Source: Bacillota bacterium (GTDB lineage Bacteria; Bacillota; Dethiobacteria; SKNC01). From it: a stretch of 26,186 bases of DNA. The notes beneath the pieces were generated by a model. The model worked only from the letters and a program-made list of their open reading frames with translations, had not been told where the DNA came from and did no database searches. The translations under genes were made by a program, and so were the position numbers. The number at the start of each line of letters is the position of its first letter. The stretch's first letter is position 1. Shown piece after piece: positions 1-8,148 of the stretch. The stretch spans positions 1 to 26,186 of the forward strand of contig SKNC01000131.1 in the NCBI GenBank assembly GCA_007120745.1. Reading direction: 5' to 3'.

Positions 1-20
1 ACTATAACTTCATTTTTCAA
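1..20 (-). CDS. trmFO: Start of a gene cut by the window edge, probably trmFO
   Basis: Only the first six codons and two bases are inside the window. On the minus strand a GGAGGG site (28-33) is followed after 7 bases by TTG, giving M-K-N-E-V-I and then GT, which would begin a Val codon. TrmFO (folate/FAD-dependent tRNA U54 methyltransferase, also called Gid) commonly begins with a charged residue or two and then a V-x-V-I-G-G-G nucleotide-binding strand. In many Bacillota the order is dprA-topA-trmFO, as here. The identification rests on gene order plus six residues, so it is an inference; the ribosome site and start are what the sequence shows. Confidence 0.4.
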
Positions 21-116
21 TTCAACACCCTCCGATTTTACTTATCTTATCAATATAGTACATAGTTTAAATCGCTAAGAAAACCTGCCTGCAGTCCCTG
101 GGGTTGTTCCCTTTAG

Positions 117-155
117 GCGACAATGCGACAATGGAGGACCGTCCCCGCTGTCGCA
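117..155. repeat. Short palindromic repeat, copy 1
   Basis: A 32-base palindromic unit (124-155) has perfect 7-base arms TGCGACA / TGTCGCA around an 18-base loop containing GGACCGTCCCC. It is preceded by a tandem GCGACAAT (117-124 and 125-132). It lies between topA and the presumed trmFO. A second 32-base unit with the same arms lies at 8209-8240 in the opposite orientation, and a relative with different arms lies at 15253-15279. It has no T-tract on either side, so it is not a standard terminator. Confidence 0.75.
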
Positions 156-164
156 TTTACTTCT

Positions 165-2303
165 TTACCTGCTTCTCTGTTTTGTTCCGGGCCTGCTCTC
201 CTGGTAGTCACAGTTCTTATTCATGCATTCCAGAGTAACCTTATTCCTGTTCTTACGTTCTACCATTACCGACTGGCACTGGGGACACTTTTCCTTTACC
301 GGCTTGTTCCAGGAAATGAATTCACACTGGGGATAGCTGCTGCAGCCAAAAAATTTCCTGCCCTTTTTTGTTCTCCGTTCCACGATTTCTCCTGAGCATA
401 CAGGACAGCTGATTCCAGTCTCTTTTAAGATAGGTTTGGTATTGCGGCATTCAGGAAACCCGGGACAGGCCAGGAACTTCCCAAAGCGTCCCATTTTATA
501 TACCATTAGACGTCCGCACTTTTCACATTCTTCATCGCTTTCCTCGTCCTGAATCTGTATTTTTTCCATATCTTTTTCTGCCCTCTGCAGGTCTTTCTGG
601 AAAGGCAGATAAAAATTATCCACCACATCAATCCATGGAGATTCTCCCTCCTCCACCTGGTCCAGCTTTTCCTCCAGGCCTGCAGTAAAATCTACATCTA
701 TGATATTGGGGAAATAATCCTTCATAATATCCACTACGATATTACCCAGTTCCGTAGGAAGGATGGTTTTTTGTTCTTTAATTACATATCCCCTGGCCAG
801 AATGGTTCCTATAGTGGGAGCATACGTGCTGGGACGTCCAATGCCCAGTTCCTCCAGGGTTTTCACCAGGGATGCCTCGGTATACCGGGGAGGAGGCTGT
901 GTGAAATGCTGTTGAGGATCCAGGTTTAGCATTTTGATTTCCTGCCCCTCCTGAAGTTCCGGAAGCACCCCCTGCTTTTCCTTTTCCTCTTTATCCTGGT
1001 TGTCATAGATTACTAAAAATCCCAAAAATTTCGCCGCGGACCCCGAGGCCTTGAAAATATACTCCGGGGACTCCCCGCTGTTGATTTCATCTGAAGTAGA
1101 ATTATTATGGGAGGCTTTTATATCCACAGATACCACATCAAAAACTGCAGAGGCCATCTGGCTGGCGGCAAACCTTTCCCAAATTAATTTATACAGGCGG
1201 TACTGGTCTCTGGACAGCTGTGACTTTAACATTTCCGGACTGCGCAAAATGGAGGTGGGACGAATGGCTTCATGGGCTTCCTGAGCACCTTTCTTGGATT
1301 TATAAAACCTGGGTTTTGGTGGATAAAATTCTTTTCCAAAATGTTCAGTAATATAATTCTTTGCTTCTTCCCTGGCACTGTCAGAAATTTTGGTGGAATC
1401 TGTTCGCATATAAGTTATCAGTCCCACATTGCCTTCTTTTTTTACTTTTATTCCTTCATACAACTGCTGAGCCACGGTCATGGTCTTCCGTACGGTAAAG
1501 CCCAGTCTTCTGGAGGCATCCTGCTGAAGGCTGCTGGTGGTAAAGGGAGGGGAAGGGTTCCTTTTCCTCTCTGTTTTTTTAATTTTTTTAATAAAATACT
1601 GGGATTCTTTTAATGATTCCAGGATGGTATCTACTGATTCTTTGTTTGAGAGCTTTATCTTCTCTTTCCCTTTTCCCCAAAAGCGGGCCAGGAAAGCGTC
1701 TTTTTTATAACGGGGAGTCAGTCGGGCTGAAATACTCCAGTATTCCTCGGGAACAAAGGCGCTTATTTCCTCCTCCCGGTCACAGATTAACCGAATGGCT
1801 ACCGATTGAACCCGCCCGGCGCTCAGCCCTTTTTTTACCTTTTTCCATAACAAAGGGCTTATTTTATATCCTACCAGCCGGTCCAGCACTCTTCTGGCCT
1901 GCTGGGCATCAACCCGATTTTTATCAATTTTGCGAGGGTTTTTAAAGGCTTCTTTTACAGCATTTTTCGTGATTTCATGAAATTCAACCCGGCAGGGCTC
2001 TTCTTCGTCAACCTCCAAAGCCCGCATTAAATGCCAGCTTATGGCTTCTCCTTCCCGATCCGGGTCAGCAGCAAAGTATACCTTATCCACCCCTTTACCG
2101 GCGGCTTTTAATTTTTTCAATATGTCCCCTTTGCCGCGGATGGTTATGTATTTTGGGTTGTATCTTTTTTCCACATCAATACCAAATTGACTCTTGGGCA
2201 GGTCTATAAGGTGCCCCATAGAGGCTTCCACCTTATATTTCTTTCCTAATAATTTTTTTATAGTTCGGGCTTTAGCCGGTGATTCTACAATTACCAGATA
2301 CAT
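165..2303 (-). CDS. topA: DNA topoisomerase I (type IA)
   Basis: Type IA topoisomerase that relaxes negatively supercoiled DNA by cutting and passing single strands. The 712-residue protein is complete. An N-terminal Toprim domain carries the acidic Glu7 (VESPAKA) and the D80-P-D82-R-E84 metal-binding motif. The catalytic tyrosine is Tyr298 in ITYMRTDST. The C-terminus holds three four-cysteine zinc ribbons, beginning near residues 593, 633 and 673, and ends in a short basic tail. The ATG start is preceded by GGGGGTG. dprA lies 75 bases upstream on the same strand, the usual Bacillota order, and the two are probably co-transcribed. No clear intrinsic terminator follows the stop; a palindromic repeat sits 10 bases beyond it. 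Nothing is missing or broken. Confidence 0.97.
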   Translation of the reverse strand: MYLVIVESPAKARTIKKLLGKKYKVEASMGHLIDLPKSQFGIDVEKRYNPKYITIRGKGDILKKLKAAGKGVDKVYFAADPDREGEAISWHLMRALEVDEEEPCRVEFHEITKNAVKEAFKNPRKIDKNRVDAQQARRVLDRLVGYKISPLLWKKVKKGLSAGRVQSVAIRLICDREEEISAFVPEEYWSISARLTPRYKKDAFLARFWGKGKEKIKLSNKESVDTILESLKESQYFIKKIKKTERKRNPSPPFTTSSLQQDASRRLGFTVRKTMTVAQQLYEGIKVKKEGNVGLITYMRTDSTKISDSAREEAKNYITEHFGKEFYPPKPRFYKSKKGAQEAHEAIRPTSILRSPEMLKSQLSRDQYRLYKLIWERFAASQMASAVFDVVSVDIKASHNNSTSDEINSGESPEYIFKASGSAAKFLGFLVIYDNQDKEEKEKQGVLPELQEGQEIKMLNLDPQQHFTQPPPRYTEASLVKTLEELGIGRPSTYAPTIGTILARGYVIKEQKTILPTELGNIVVDIMKDYFPNIIDVDFTAGLEEKLDQVEEGESPWIDVVDNFYLPFQKDLQRAEKDMEKIQIQDEESDEECEKCGRLMVYKMGRFGKFLACPGFPECRNTKPILKETGISCPVCSGEIVERRTKKGRKFFGCSSYPQCEFISWNKPVKEKCPQCQSVMVERKNRNKVTLECMNKNCDYQESRPGTKQRSR

Positions 2304-2378
2304 AAATGCACCCCCAAAATGATTAAACTGATAAATAATATATCATATCTTTTACTTTTTATTCCAGGTTATGCATGG

Positions 2379-3485
2379 TTATTTCTTTACAAAGTATTTT
2401 CCCGGAAGCTGCTTAATTATTCCTTTCAGCTCCATAATAGTCAGCAGAGAATTTAATTCCCCGGCGGAAAGACCACTGAGATCCCTTAATGAATCCACAT
2501 GTACAGGCTGTGCTTGAATCAATTTGTAGAGGTCTTTCTCCTGGCTGGTTAAGTGAGGGCTTTCCTGGGGAGCAGATTCATAAATTACATCATAACCCAA
2601 TTCCATTAAAATGTCCATGGGGTCTTGAAGCAGCACCGCACCCTCTTTTATCAAGCGGTTGCAGCCCCTGCTGTAGGGACTGTCAATATTCCCCGGGACC
2701 GCAAACACTTCTCTTCCCTGTTCCAATGCACAATCTGCCGTTATTAATGCACCGCTTTTTTCAGCTGCCTCCACCACTACAATGCCTGAAGAAAGTCCAC
2801 TGATAATTCGATTTCTCATGGGAAAATTTCTGGGAAGGGGGAAAGTCCCCGGAGGAAATTCTGAAAGCAGTGTTCCCTTTTTTGCGATTTCCTGAGCCAA
2901 TCCCTGGTTCTGCCGGGGATACATGACATCCAGGCCGCAGCCCAAAACAGCTGTGGTCCTGCCCCCGGCTTTCAAGGTGCTCCAATGGGCCAGGGTATCG
3001 ATTCCCAATGCCATTCCGCTGACCACAGTGAAGCCCTGTTCCGCCAGGGCTGTACTGATTTCCTGGACGATTTTTTTTCCATAAGGAGTACATTTTCGGG
3101 TTCCTACCACTCCAATTCGCTTTTCCTGTGGGGAAAAAGATTCTCCTCTTATATATAAAAGGGCCGGTGGAGCATGAATATACCGCAGGCTTTCTGGATA
3201 ATCCTCCTCATGGAAAGTAATCACTTTTATTCCTTTATCCATGATTTCCCGCCAGTTTTCGTCCACCTGAATGGCTGACTTTTCCTCCAATATAACTTGA
3301 GATAGTTTGGGGGTAATTCCCTGGACCCGTTTTAATTCCTCCCGGGAACTGTTCCAAGCCTTTTCTGCAGTACCCATATGGTTTATCAAGTTCATAATTC
3401 TTATGGGGCCCAGGCAGGAAATCCTGGTAAGGGCGGCCCAATATTTCTTTTGGGACAGGATAATCCCTTCTTTCCATAATTCCAA
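2379..3485 (-). CDS. dprA: DNA-processing protein DprA
   Basis: DprA (Smf) binds incoming single-stranded DNA during natural transformation and loads RecA; many non-competent bacteria also keep it. The 368-residue protein has an N-terminal helical (SAM/HhH-like) region, then the Rossmann-type DprA core: GVVGTRKCTPYGKK (about 125-138), SGMALGIDTLAH (156-167), GCGLDVMYP (182-190), SEFPPGTFPLPRNFPMRNR, and a SGALITA segment. A C-terminal winged-helix domain covers roughly 305-368. The start is TTG, supported by AGGAG seven bases upstream; the first ATG in this area is in another frame. It lies just upstream of topA, and no other competence gene is visible beside it. Confidence 0.95.
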   Translation of the reverse strand: MELWKEGIILSQKKYWAALTRISCLGPIRIMNLINHMGTAEKAWNSSREELKRVQGITPKLSQVILEEKSAIQVDENWREIMDKGIKVITFHEEDYPESLRYIHAPPALLYIRGESFSPQEKRIGVVGTRKCTPYGKKIVQEISTALAEQGFTVVSGMALGIDTLAHWSTLKAGGRTTAVLGCGLDVMYPRQNQGLAQEIAKKGTLLSEFPPGTFPLPRNFPMRNRIISGLSSGIVVVEAAEKSGALITADCALEQGREVFAVPGNIDSPYSRGCNRLIKEGAVLLQDPMDILMELGYDVIYESAPQESPHLTSQEKDLYKLIQAQPVHVDSLRDLSGLSAGELNSLLTIMELKGIIKQLPGKYFVKK

Positions 3486-3533
3486 AATATAACTCCTACA
3501 TTCGACAACTAGAAAAATATTCCTGCAAATATT

Positions 3534-3558
3534 AAAAAAAAAGGCCGCAGGGGCCTTT
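3534..3558 (-). terminator. Intrinsic terminator of the aminomutase gene
   Basis: On the minus strand, four bases after the aminomutase stop, AAGGCC pairs with GGCCTT around a 5-base loop (stem 3541-3557) and runs into a long T-tract (plus-strand A-run 3534-3540). This separates the aminomutase transcript from dprA. Confidence 0.85.
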
Positions 3559-3561
3559 TAT

Positions 3562-4818
3562 CTATGATTTAGGATTAGTATACTCAAATATTTTCTTTTC
3601 CCAGTTTCGGATAAACAGCTTTCCGGAGGACATAGAAACCAGGTACTCCGGCAGCATGGGAGTCTTCCCGGAACCTTTGGGAGCATTGATAATAAAGGTG
3701 GGGATCGCCATTCCGGAGGTCTGGCCTCTTAAATGCTCCATAATTTCCATTCCATCCTCTACCGGTGTTCGAAAATGAGAAGTTCCCTTGACCCTTTTAG
3801 AATGAAAAATATAGTAGGGTTTCACAGAAATCTTTAAAAGTTCCTGGTTTAACTTTTTCATCACGTGAGGATTATTGTTTATATCCCTTAAGAGCACGGC
3901 CTGGTTTCCCAGGGGAATACCGGCCTTAGCCAGTTTCCTGCAGGCCAGGCGGGATTCCTGCGTAATCTCCTTGGGATGATTGAACTGAGTATTAACATAC
4001 ACTGCTTCATGTTTTTCCAGAATGGAACAAAGTTCATCGTCTACCCTCATGGGCATGGTAACCAGCACCCGGGTACCTAATCTTTTAATTTCCACGTGAG
4101 AAATTTCTCCCAGTTCTGTCAGCAGCCAATCAATTTCTTCATTAGAAAGCATAAAAGCATCTCCACCGGTCAGCAGGACATCCCTGATTTCTTCATTTTT
4201 CCTTACATAATCCAGGGCTTCCTTAATACTCTCCCCGGGTGTACCATAGTCTACTTCGCCGATGTTTCTTCTCCTTTGACAGTGACGGCAGTACATGGCA
4301 CACTTGTTCGTAACATTAATAATCAACCGGTCCGGATATCTCCGGGTAACTGCCGCTGCCGGGGATGTTTCATCCTCCGCCATGGGGTCTAGTTGTCCAA
4401 ATTCATCGTTTAACTCCAAAATAGAAGGAATAGCCTGTTTTCTTACGGGACACTGGGGATTCTCCCGGTCCATCAGGCTGAGGTAGTAGGGGGAAACCGA
4501 CCAGCGATATCGGGTTCCTATTTCCCTGATTTCCTCTTTTTCCTTTGAAGATAGTTTTAAAAAATGAGAAAGCTCTTTTTCGTCACAAATCCTGTTTTCA
4601 ACCTGCCACTGCCAATCCTGCCACTGCTCTTCAGTGGCCTCAAAATAATCTTTTATCTGTTCTTTATTCCTTTGATACTGCTCCTGCATTTGAAGGCCCA
4701 CCTCTATATTTTCCCGGGCTTCCATATATTCCCGGATGCTTTCCTTCAATTCTGCGGCTCTTTTCTTAGATTTCTCTCTATTCTGAACAGATGCCGACTT
4801 ATTTTTGTAGTCCAGCAA
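3562..4818 (-). CDS. eam: Glutamate 2,3-aminomutase (radical SAM, PLP)
   Basis: Radical SAM/PLP enzyme of the lysine 2,3-aminomutase family, 418 residues. The [4Fe-4S] motif is C173-x3-C177-x2-C180 (CAMYCRHC), and the PLP lysine is K385 in NAPKGSGK. In lysine 2,3-aminomutase two aspartates 37 residues apart (Asp293 and Asp330 in the Clostridium subterminale enzyme) hold the substrate side-chain amine. Here the corresponding positions are K341 (FHSKRV) and N378 (IINAP), also 37 apart. This Lys/Asn pair is the signature of glutamate 2,3-aminomutase, which makes beta-glutamate, a known compatible solute. A charged helical N-terminal extension of about 85 residues fits that subfamily. The TTG start is chosen because AAGGAGGTG lies eight bases upstream; an in-frame ATG at 4860 lies upstream of this ribosome site. 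The gene is monocistronic, with its own promoter and terminator. Confidence 0.85.
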   Translation of the reverse strand: MLDYKNKSASVQNREKSKKRAAELKESIREYMEARENIEVGLQMQEQYQRNKEQIKDYFEATEEQWQDWQWQVENRICDEKELSHFLKLSSKEKEEIREIGTRYRWSVSPYYLSLMDRENPQCPVRKQAIPSILELNDEFGQLDPMAEDETSPAAAVTRRYPDRLIINVTNKCAMYCRHCQRRRNIGEVDYGTPGESIKEALDYVRKNEEIRDVLLTGGDAFMLSNEEIDWLLTELGEISHVEIKRLGTRVLVTMPMRVDDELCSILEKHEAVYVNTQFNHPKEITQESRLACRKLAKAGIPLGNQAVLLRDINNNPHVMKKLNQELLKISVKPYYIFHSKRVKGTSHFRTPVEDGMEIMEHLRGQTSGMAIPTFIINAPKGSGKTPMLPEYLVSMSSGKLFIRNWEKKIFEYTNPKS

Positions 4819-4868
4819 ATAACGACACCTCCTTGTGCATATTCTACTCTCCCACAACAACCTCTTTT

Positions 4869-4896
4869 AGTATAACATAAGGCCAGATTATTTCAA
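4869..4896 (-). promoter_or_regulatory. Sigma-A-type promoter for the aminomutase gene
   Basis: On the minus strand TTGAAA (4891-4896) and TATACT (4869-4874) are separated by 16 bases, with a TG two bases before the -10 (TGTTATACT, an extended -10). It lies about 50 bases upstream of the chosen TTG start. Confidence 0.65.
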
Positions 4897-4941
4897 CAAT
4901 TTAGAAAAACTGGCGGGATTCCTCAGGTTTAAAATCCAAAA

Positions 4942-4977
4942 TATTAAAAAATAAAAATACTGACCTGAGGCCAGTAT
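4942..4977 (-). terminator. Intrinsic terminator of the pantothenate operon
   Basis: About 60 bases past the panD stop on the minus strand, ATACTGGCC pairs with GGTCAGTAT (stem 4957-4977, one mismatch, 3-base loop) and is followed by TTTTATTTTTT. It closes the panG-B-C-D transcript before the aminomutase promoter. Confidence 0.8.
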
Positions 4978-5036
4978 ACGGAATTGGTTTTAAAAAAGTT
5001 ACATAATTTTATAATATCATAATATTTATACTTTTT

Positions 5037-5414
5037 TTACTGAACTTTCACCTTATCGCGGTTTATTTTAACGATTTTATTTTGAGAATCCACCAGGACT
5101 GTCTTTACTTCAAATCCTTCCAGTTCATTTTCCGGTATCATGGAATATGTAATGATAATAATCAAATCTCCCGGATGAGTAAGACGGGCCGCAGCGCCAT
5201 TCAGGCATATCTCGCCAGAACCGGGTTTTCCTTTAATCACATAGGTTTCAAACCGGGCACCATTATTTATATTCACCACATGAACATGTTCATAGGGAAG
5301 AATCCCCGAGGCTTCCAGAAGCTCACTGTCTATAGTGATGCTTCCGTTATAGTGTAAGTCCGCATCGGTCACTGTGGCCCGATGGATTTTTGACTTAAAC
5401 ATATGACGTAACAT
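5037..5414 (-). CDS. panD: Aspartate 1-decarboxylase
   Basis: Pyruvoyl-dependent decarboxylase that converts L-aspartate to beta-alanine for pantothenate synthesis. It is made as a proenzyme that cleaves itself between Gly24 and Ser25; HYNGSITID places these exactly at 24/25 if translation starts at this ATG. KSKIHRATVTDADL is the family's N-terminal signature, and NGAAARL follows further on. The length of 125 residues is normal. The ATG is preceded by GGAGGTG and lies one base after the panC stop, so the ribosome site is inside the end of panC and translation is probably coupled. An upstream in-frame ATG at 5444 is rejected on these grounds. It is the last gene of the operon. Confidence 0.96.
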   Translation of the reverse strand: MLRHMFKSKIHRATVTDADLHYNGSITIDSELLEASGILPYEHVHVVNINNGARFETYVIKGKPGSGEICLNGAAARLTHPGDLIIIITYSMIPENELEGFEVKTVLVDSQNKIVKINRDKVKVQ

Positions 5415-5415
5415 T

Positions 5416-6264
5416 TTACTGCACCTCCACAATGATATTATCAATCAAACGGGTTTGGCCCATTTTTACAGCTAACGCAATTAGAACCTCAGCCTCCATG
5501 TAATCTATATGTTCCAGGTTGGTGGTATCCACAATTTCGATGTATTCCAGCTGTGCCAAAGGTTCCCCCGTGATTATCTCTTTCATGGTATCGATAATTT
5601 TTGAAGCGTTTCGACTGCCGTCTTTAATCAGCTCCTCTGCCTGCTTCAGGCTCTTATATAAAACCAGGGCTGCTTTTCTCTCATCTGGAGACAGGTAAGC
5701 ATTTCTAGAACTCATGGCCAAACCATCGGTCTCCCTCACGGTGGGCATGATCTTTAGAGTAACATTCATATTCAGGTCTGCTGCCATTTTTTTCAATACC
5801 AGGGCCTGCTGTGCATCTTTTTGCCCAAAATATGCGATGTCCGGTTCTACCAGGTTAAATAGCTTTGTAACCACGGTGGTAACACCCCGGAAGTGACCGG
5901 GCCTTCCCCGGCCACAAAGGCCCCGGGTTAATTCCTCCACCTGCACCCGGGTGTCAAATCCCCTGGGATACATTTCCCGTTCTGAGGGCGAAAAAATCAG
6001 GTTTACTCCTTCCTCCTGACACATTCGTGCATCGGAAGCCAGGTCCCGGGGATACTGTTCAAAATCTTCCCCTACCCCAAATTGAATCGGGTTCACAAAG
6101 ATGCTGACCACCACAAAGTCACATTCACTCCGGGCAGCCTTCACCAGGGAAAGATGTCCCTGGTGAAGGTACCCCATGGTGGGAACGAAGCCAATGGTCC
6201 GCCCTGAAGTGCGCACCGGCCCAATGATTCTCTTTAGCTCCGGTATAGTTCTAATAATATCCAT
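5416..6264 (-). CDS. panC: Pantothenate synthetase
   Basis: ATP-dependent condensation of pantoate with beta-alanine to give pantothenate. The 282-residue protein carries the nucleotidyl-transferase HIGH-type motif in VPTMGYLHQGHLSLV (about 28-42), then VSIFVNPIQFG, GHFRGVTTVVTKLFN, YFGQKDAQQA and the flexible-loop motif MSSRNAYLS, all in family order. The start ATG follows AGGGGTG at a short spacing and lies ten bases after the panB stop. The panD start follows its stop directly. The protein is complete, and no residue of the active-site motifs is missing. Confidence 0.97.
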   Translation of the reverse strand: MDIIRTIPELKRIIGPVRTSGRTIGFVPTMGYLHQGHLSLVKAARSECDFVVVSIFVNPIQFGVGEDFEQYPRDLASDARMCQEEGVNLIFSPSEREMYPRGFDTRVQVEELTRGLCGRGRPGHFRGVTTVVTKLFNLVEPDIAYFGQKDAQQALVLKKMAADLNMNVTLKIMPTVRETDGLAMSSRNAYLSPDERKAALVLYKSLKQAEELIKDGSRNASKIIDTMKEIITGEPLAQLEYIEIVDTTNLEHIDYMEAEVLIALAVKMGQTRLIDNIIVEVQ

Positions 6265-6274
6265 TCATACACCC

Positions 6275-7111
6275 CTACTCCAGGAGCTCCTCCAGGGTTT
6301 CCCCCAGATTAAATATATGTTCTTTCCCGGGGAAATCTCCTTTTTTTACTTCGCTGACATAGTCCTTAATTCCCATAATCATTTCTTCCCGCAAATTTCG
6401 GTACTGCTTAACAAATTTGGGCCTGAACTCGTCAAACAGCCCCATTACATCATGAAAAACCAGAACCTGCCCATCGCACACCCTGCCGGCGCCAATGCCG
6501 ATGATGGGTATGGACAGTTTGTCAGTAATAAATTCCGCCAGCTGCCAGGGAACACATTCCAGCACAATGGCGAAAGCTCCCGCTTCTTCTAAGGCTTTGG
6601 CATCCTCAAACATTTTCTTGGCCGCTTCTTTATCCTTGCCCTGTACCTTGTACCCTCCCAGCTGGCCTACAGACTGGGGGGTTAATCCCAGGTGACCCAT
6701 TACCGGAATCCCTGCTTCCACCATACCTTTAACAGCATCAATAATTTCAACTCCACCCTCAACCTTTACCGCCTGGGCCCCTGTCTCCTGAATCACCCGG
6801 CCGGCATTTCTTAAGGCATCATCCCGATTCACCTGGTAGGTCATAAAAGGCAGGTCCATTACCACCATGGCCCTTTGACTGCCTCTGACCACTGCTTTGC
6901 CGTGATGAATCATTTCCTCCAATGTTACCGCCAGGGTATTTTCGTACCCCAGTACTACCATTCCCAAAGAATCCCCTACCAGGATCATATCCACCCCGGC
7001 TTCATCAACAATTTTTGCCTGAGAATAATCATAGGCAGTGAGCATGGTTGACTTTTCGCCTTTTCTCTTTTTTTCTCTCAGGTCAAAGGTTGTTACCCTA
7101 CCCTTTTTCAT
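6275..7111 (-). CDS. panB: 3-methyl-2-oxobutanoate hydroxymethyltransferase
   Basis: Makes ketopantoate from alpha-ketoisovalerate and methylene-tetrahydrofolate, the first committed step to pantothenate. The 278-residue protein shows the (beta-alpha)8-barrel family signatures: MLTAYDYSQAKIVDEAGVD, LVGDSLGMVVLGY (metal-binding Asp), VMDLPFMTY, VKVEGG, VMGHLGLTPQS and IPIIGIGAG. The ATG start has GGAGGTG six bases upstream, located in the last codons of panG, and only three bases separate the two genes. The product is reduced by the panG-encoded enzyme next door. Length and motifs are standard. Confidence 0.97.
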   Translation of the reverse strand: MKKGRVTTFDLREKKRKGEKSTMLTAYDYSQAKIVDEAGVDMILVGDSLGMVVLGYENTLAVTLEEMIHHGKAVVRGSQRAMVVMDLPFMTYQVNRDDALRNAGRVIQETGAQAVKVEGGVEIIDAVKGMVEAGIPVMGHLGLTPQSVGQLGGYKVQGKDKEAAKKMFEDAKALEEAGAFAIVLECVPWQLAEFITDKLSIPIIGIGAGRVCDGQVLVFHDVMGLFDEFRPKFVKQYRNLREEMIMGIKDYVSEVKKGDFPGKEHIFNLGETLEELLE

Positions 7112-7114
7112 AAT

Positions 7115-7981
7115 TTACACCTCCAGAACTTTCAGCAGCTGTTCCATCTGCTGTTTATCTATACTTCCTTTTTCCAAAGCTACTTTAACTGTATATTTCC
7201 CCAGCTCACTATAAAGAGATACAATTCCAGGCATTTCCTCCCGCATCACCGTAAAATGGTCGCTGATGGTAGAGTAATCCCCCCGGGAAATGGGACCGGT
7301 AAGCCCCTGGGGCACTCCTACGGTCTCAATGTTTTGCAGGGCTCCCCGAATCAAGGGCAGCTGTGCCTTAAGGGCACTTTCCTTAGGAATGCCCAGCTGC
7401 TCCATCATGCTGAGGCCCAACCGAATAATTGCCACAAAATAGTTGGAAACCACACAGGCCGAAGCATGATACAGAGGCTTCATTTCCGTGGGTATTTCTA
7501 AAGGATTTCCCCCCAGATCTGTTATCATCCTGCGGGCGAAAGGCAGTCCCTCCCGGTCGCCTTCTACAGCGAAGTAGGACCCCGGAAGGTTTCTGACTCC
7601 CGCCTCAGGTCCGGGAATGGTCTGGAGAGGATGTACTGACAATATATATGCTCCGCTGTCCCGGGCAGAAGACAATATCTCTGAACTATGGGAGCCGCTG
7701 GTGTGCAGTACCAGGTCCCCCTTTTTAAAACCTCCCTCACCGGCTATCCGGTCACAGGTCTCCTGAATTACCCGGTCTGGCGTGGTGATAAAAATGACAT
7801 TGGCTTTCTCTAAGACCGGGAAATAGCCTGTATACCCTTTGGTTCCGATCATTTGTGCGCCCCTTTGGGCGGATTCCTCTGTTCTGCTGATAATTCCTGC
7901 AATTTCGTACCCCTTCTTCTTCAGCAGCAGTCCCAGGGTAATTCCCACATTTCCGGCACCCACTACAGCAACAGAATTCAT
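7115..7981 (-). CDS. panG: Ketopantoate reductase of the PanG type (Rossmann/DUF2520)
   Basis: The 288-residue protein begins with an NAD(P)-binding Rossmann fold (VAVVGAGNVG, residues 4-13), continues with HTSGSHSSEIL and SVHPLQTIPGPEAG, and has a helical C-terminal DUF2520 domain with LYHASACVVSNYF. This family includes PanG, shown in Francisella to be a ketopantoate reductase unrelated in sequence to PanE, with homologues reported in Enterococcus and Clostridium. The gene heads the operon with panB, panC and panD, and no panE is visible, so reduction of ketopantoate to pantoate is the expected role. The second ATG (7981) is preferred over the one at 7987 because AAAGGA is 7 bases from it but only one from the other. 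Expression is probably set by the leader upstream. Confidence 0.8.
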   Translation of the reverse strand: MNSVAVVGAGNVGITLGLLLKKKGYEIAGIISRTEESAQRGAQMIGTKGYTGYFPVLEKANVIFITTPDRVIQETCDRIAGEGGFKKGDLVLHTSGSHSSEILSSARDSGAYILSVHPLQTIPGPEAGVRNLPGSYFAVEGDREGLPFARRMITDLGGNPLEIPTEMKPLYHASACVVSNYFVAIIRLGLSMMEQLGIPKESALKAQLPLIRGALQNIETVGVPQGLTGPISRGDYSTISDHFTVMREEMPGIVSLYSELGKYTVKVALEKGSIDKQQMEQLLKVLEV

Positions 7982-8010
7982 AGCCATTTCCTTTCTGTGG
8001 ATAAATATGT

Positions 8011-8047
8011 AGAAAAAAAAATATACCTCCTGACCCAGTCAAGAAGG
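8011..8047 (-). terminator. Leader terminator (attenuator) before panG
   Basis: On the minus strand CCTTCTTGAC-TGG-GTCAGGAGG forms nine consecutive pairs (two G-U) at 8026-8047, followed by TATATTTTTTTTT. It lies downstream of the operon promoter and about 30 bases before the panG start, so it can stop the transcript before any gene is read. Its 5' arm (CCTTCT) can instead pair with AGAAGG at 8077-8082, an alternative antiterminator helix that overlaps the 3' base of the pan-like hairpin. Confidence 0.75.
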
Positions 8048-8080
8048 CATAGTGCACCGTCAAAAACAATAACGCTCCTT

Positions 8081-8111
8081 CTGTCCCGGTCCAAACATTG
8101 GCTCCAGGCAG
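8081..8111 (-). ncRNA. pan-like RNA motif in the panG-B-C-D leader
   Basis: The transcribed minus strand folds into a hairpin with pairs CTG/CAG, CCU/GGG, GG/CC and CCAA/UUGG around a UGU loop. On the 3' side one adenosine is unpaired between CAG and GGG (position 8084). A second adenosine (8090) faces an AG internal loop. The pan RNA motif, found upstream of pantothenate synthesis genes in Bacillota and others, is described as a stem-loop with two conserved bulged adenosines. I see one copy only. The match is to the described architecture, not a covariance-model score. Confidence 0.6.
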
Positions 8112-8148
8112 ATCCATCGTTACTATTTACTTATACATTCCATACTTG

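Noticed and set aside
124..155. Palindrome after topA as an intrinsic terminator
   Set aside because: There is no T-tract on either strand, and the same unit recurs away from gene ends, so it is treated as a repeat.
3235..3477. An ATG start for dprA in the neighbouring frame at 3477
   Set aside because: That ATG belongs to a different frame that lacks DprA motifs; the TTG at 3485 with AGGAG upstream is in the DprA frame.
7752..8117. A 121-codon minus-strand ORF spanning the pan leader and the start of panG
   Set aside because: It starts inside the pan-like leader, overlaps panG in another frame and runs through the leader terminator. No ribosome site is seen before its ATG.
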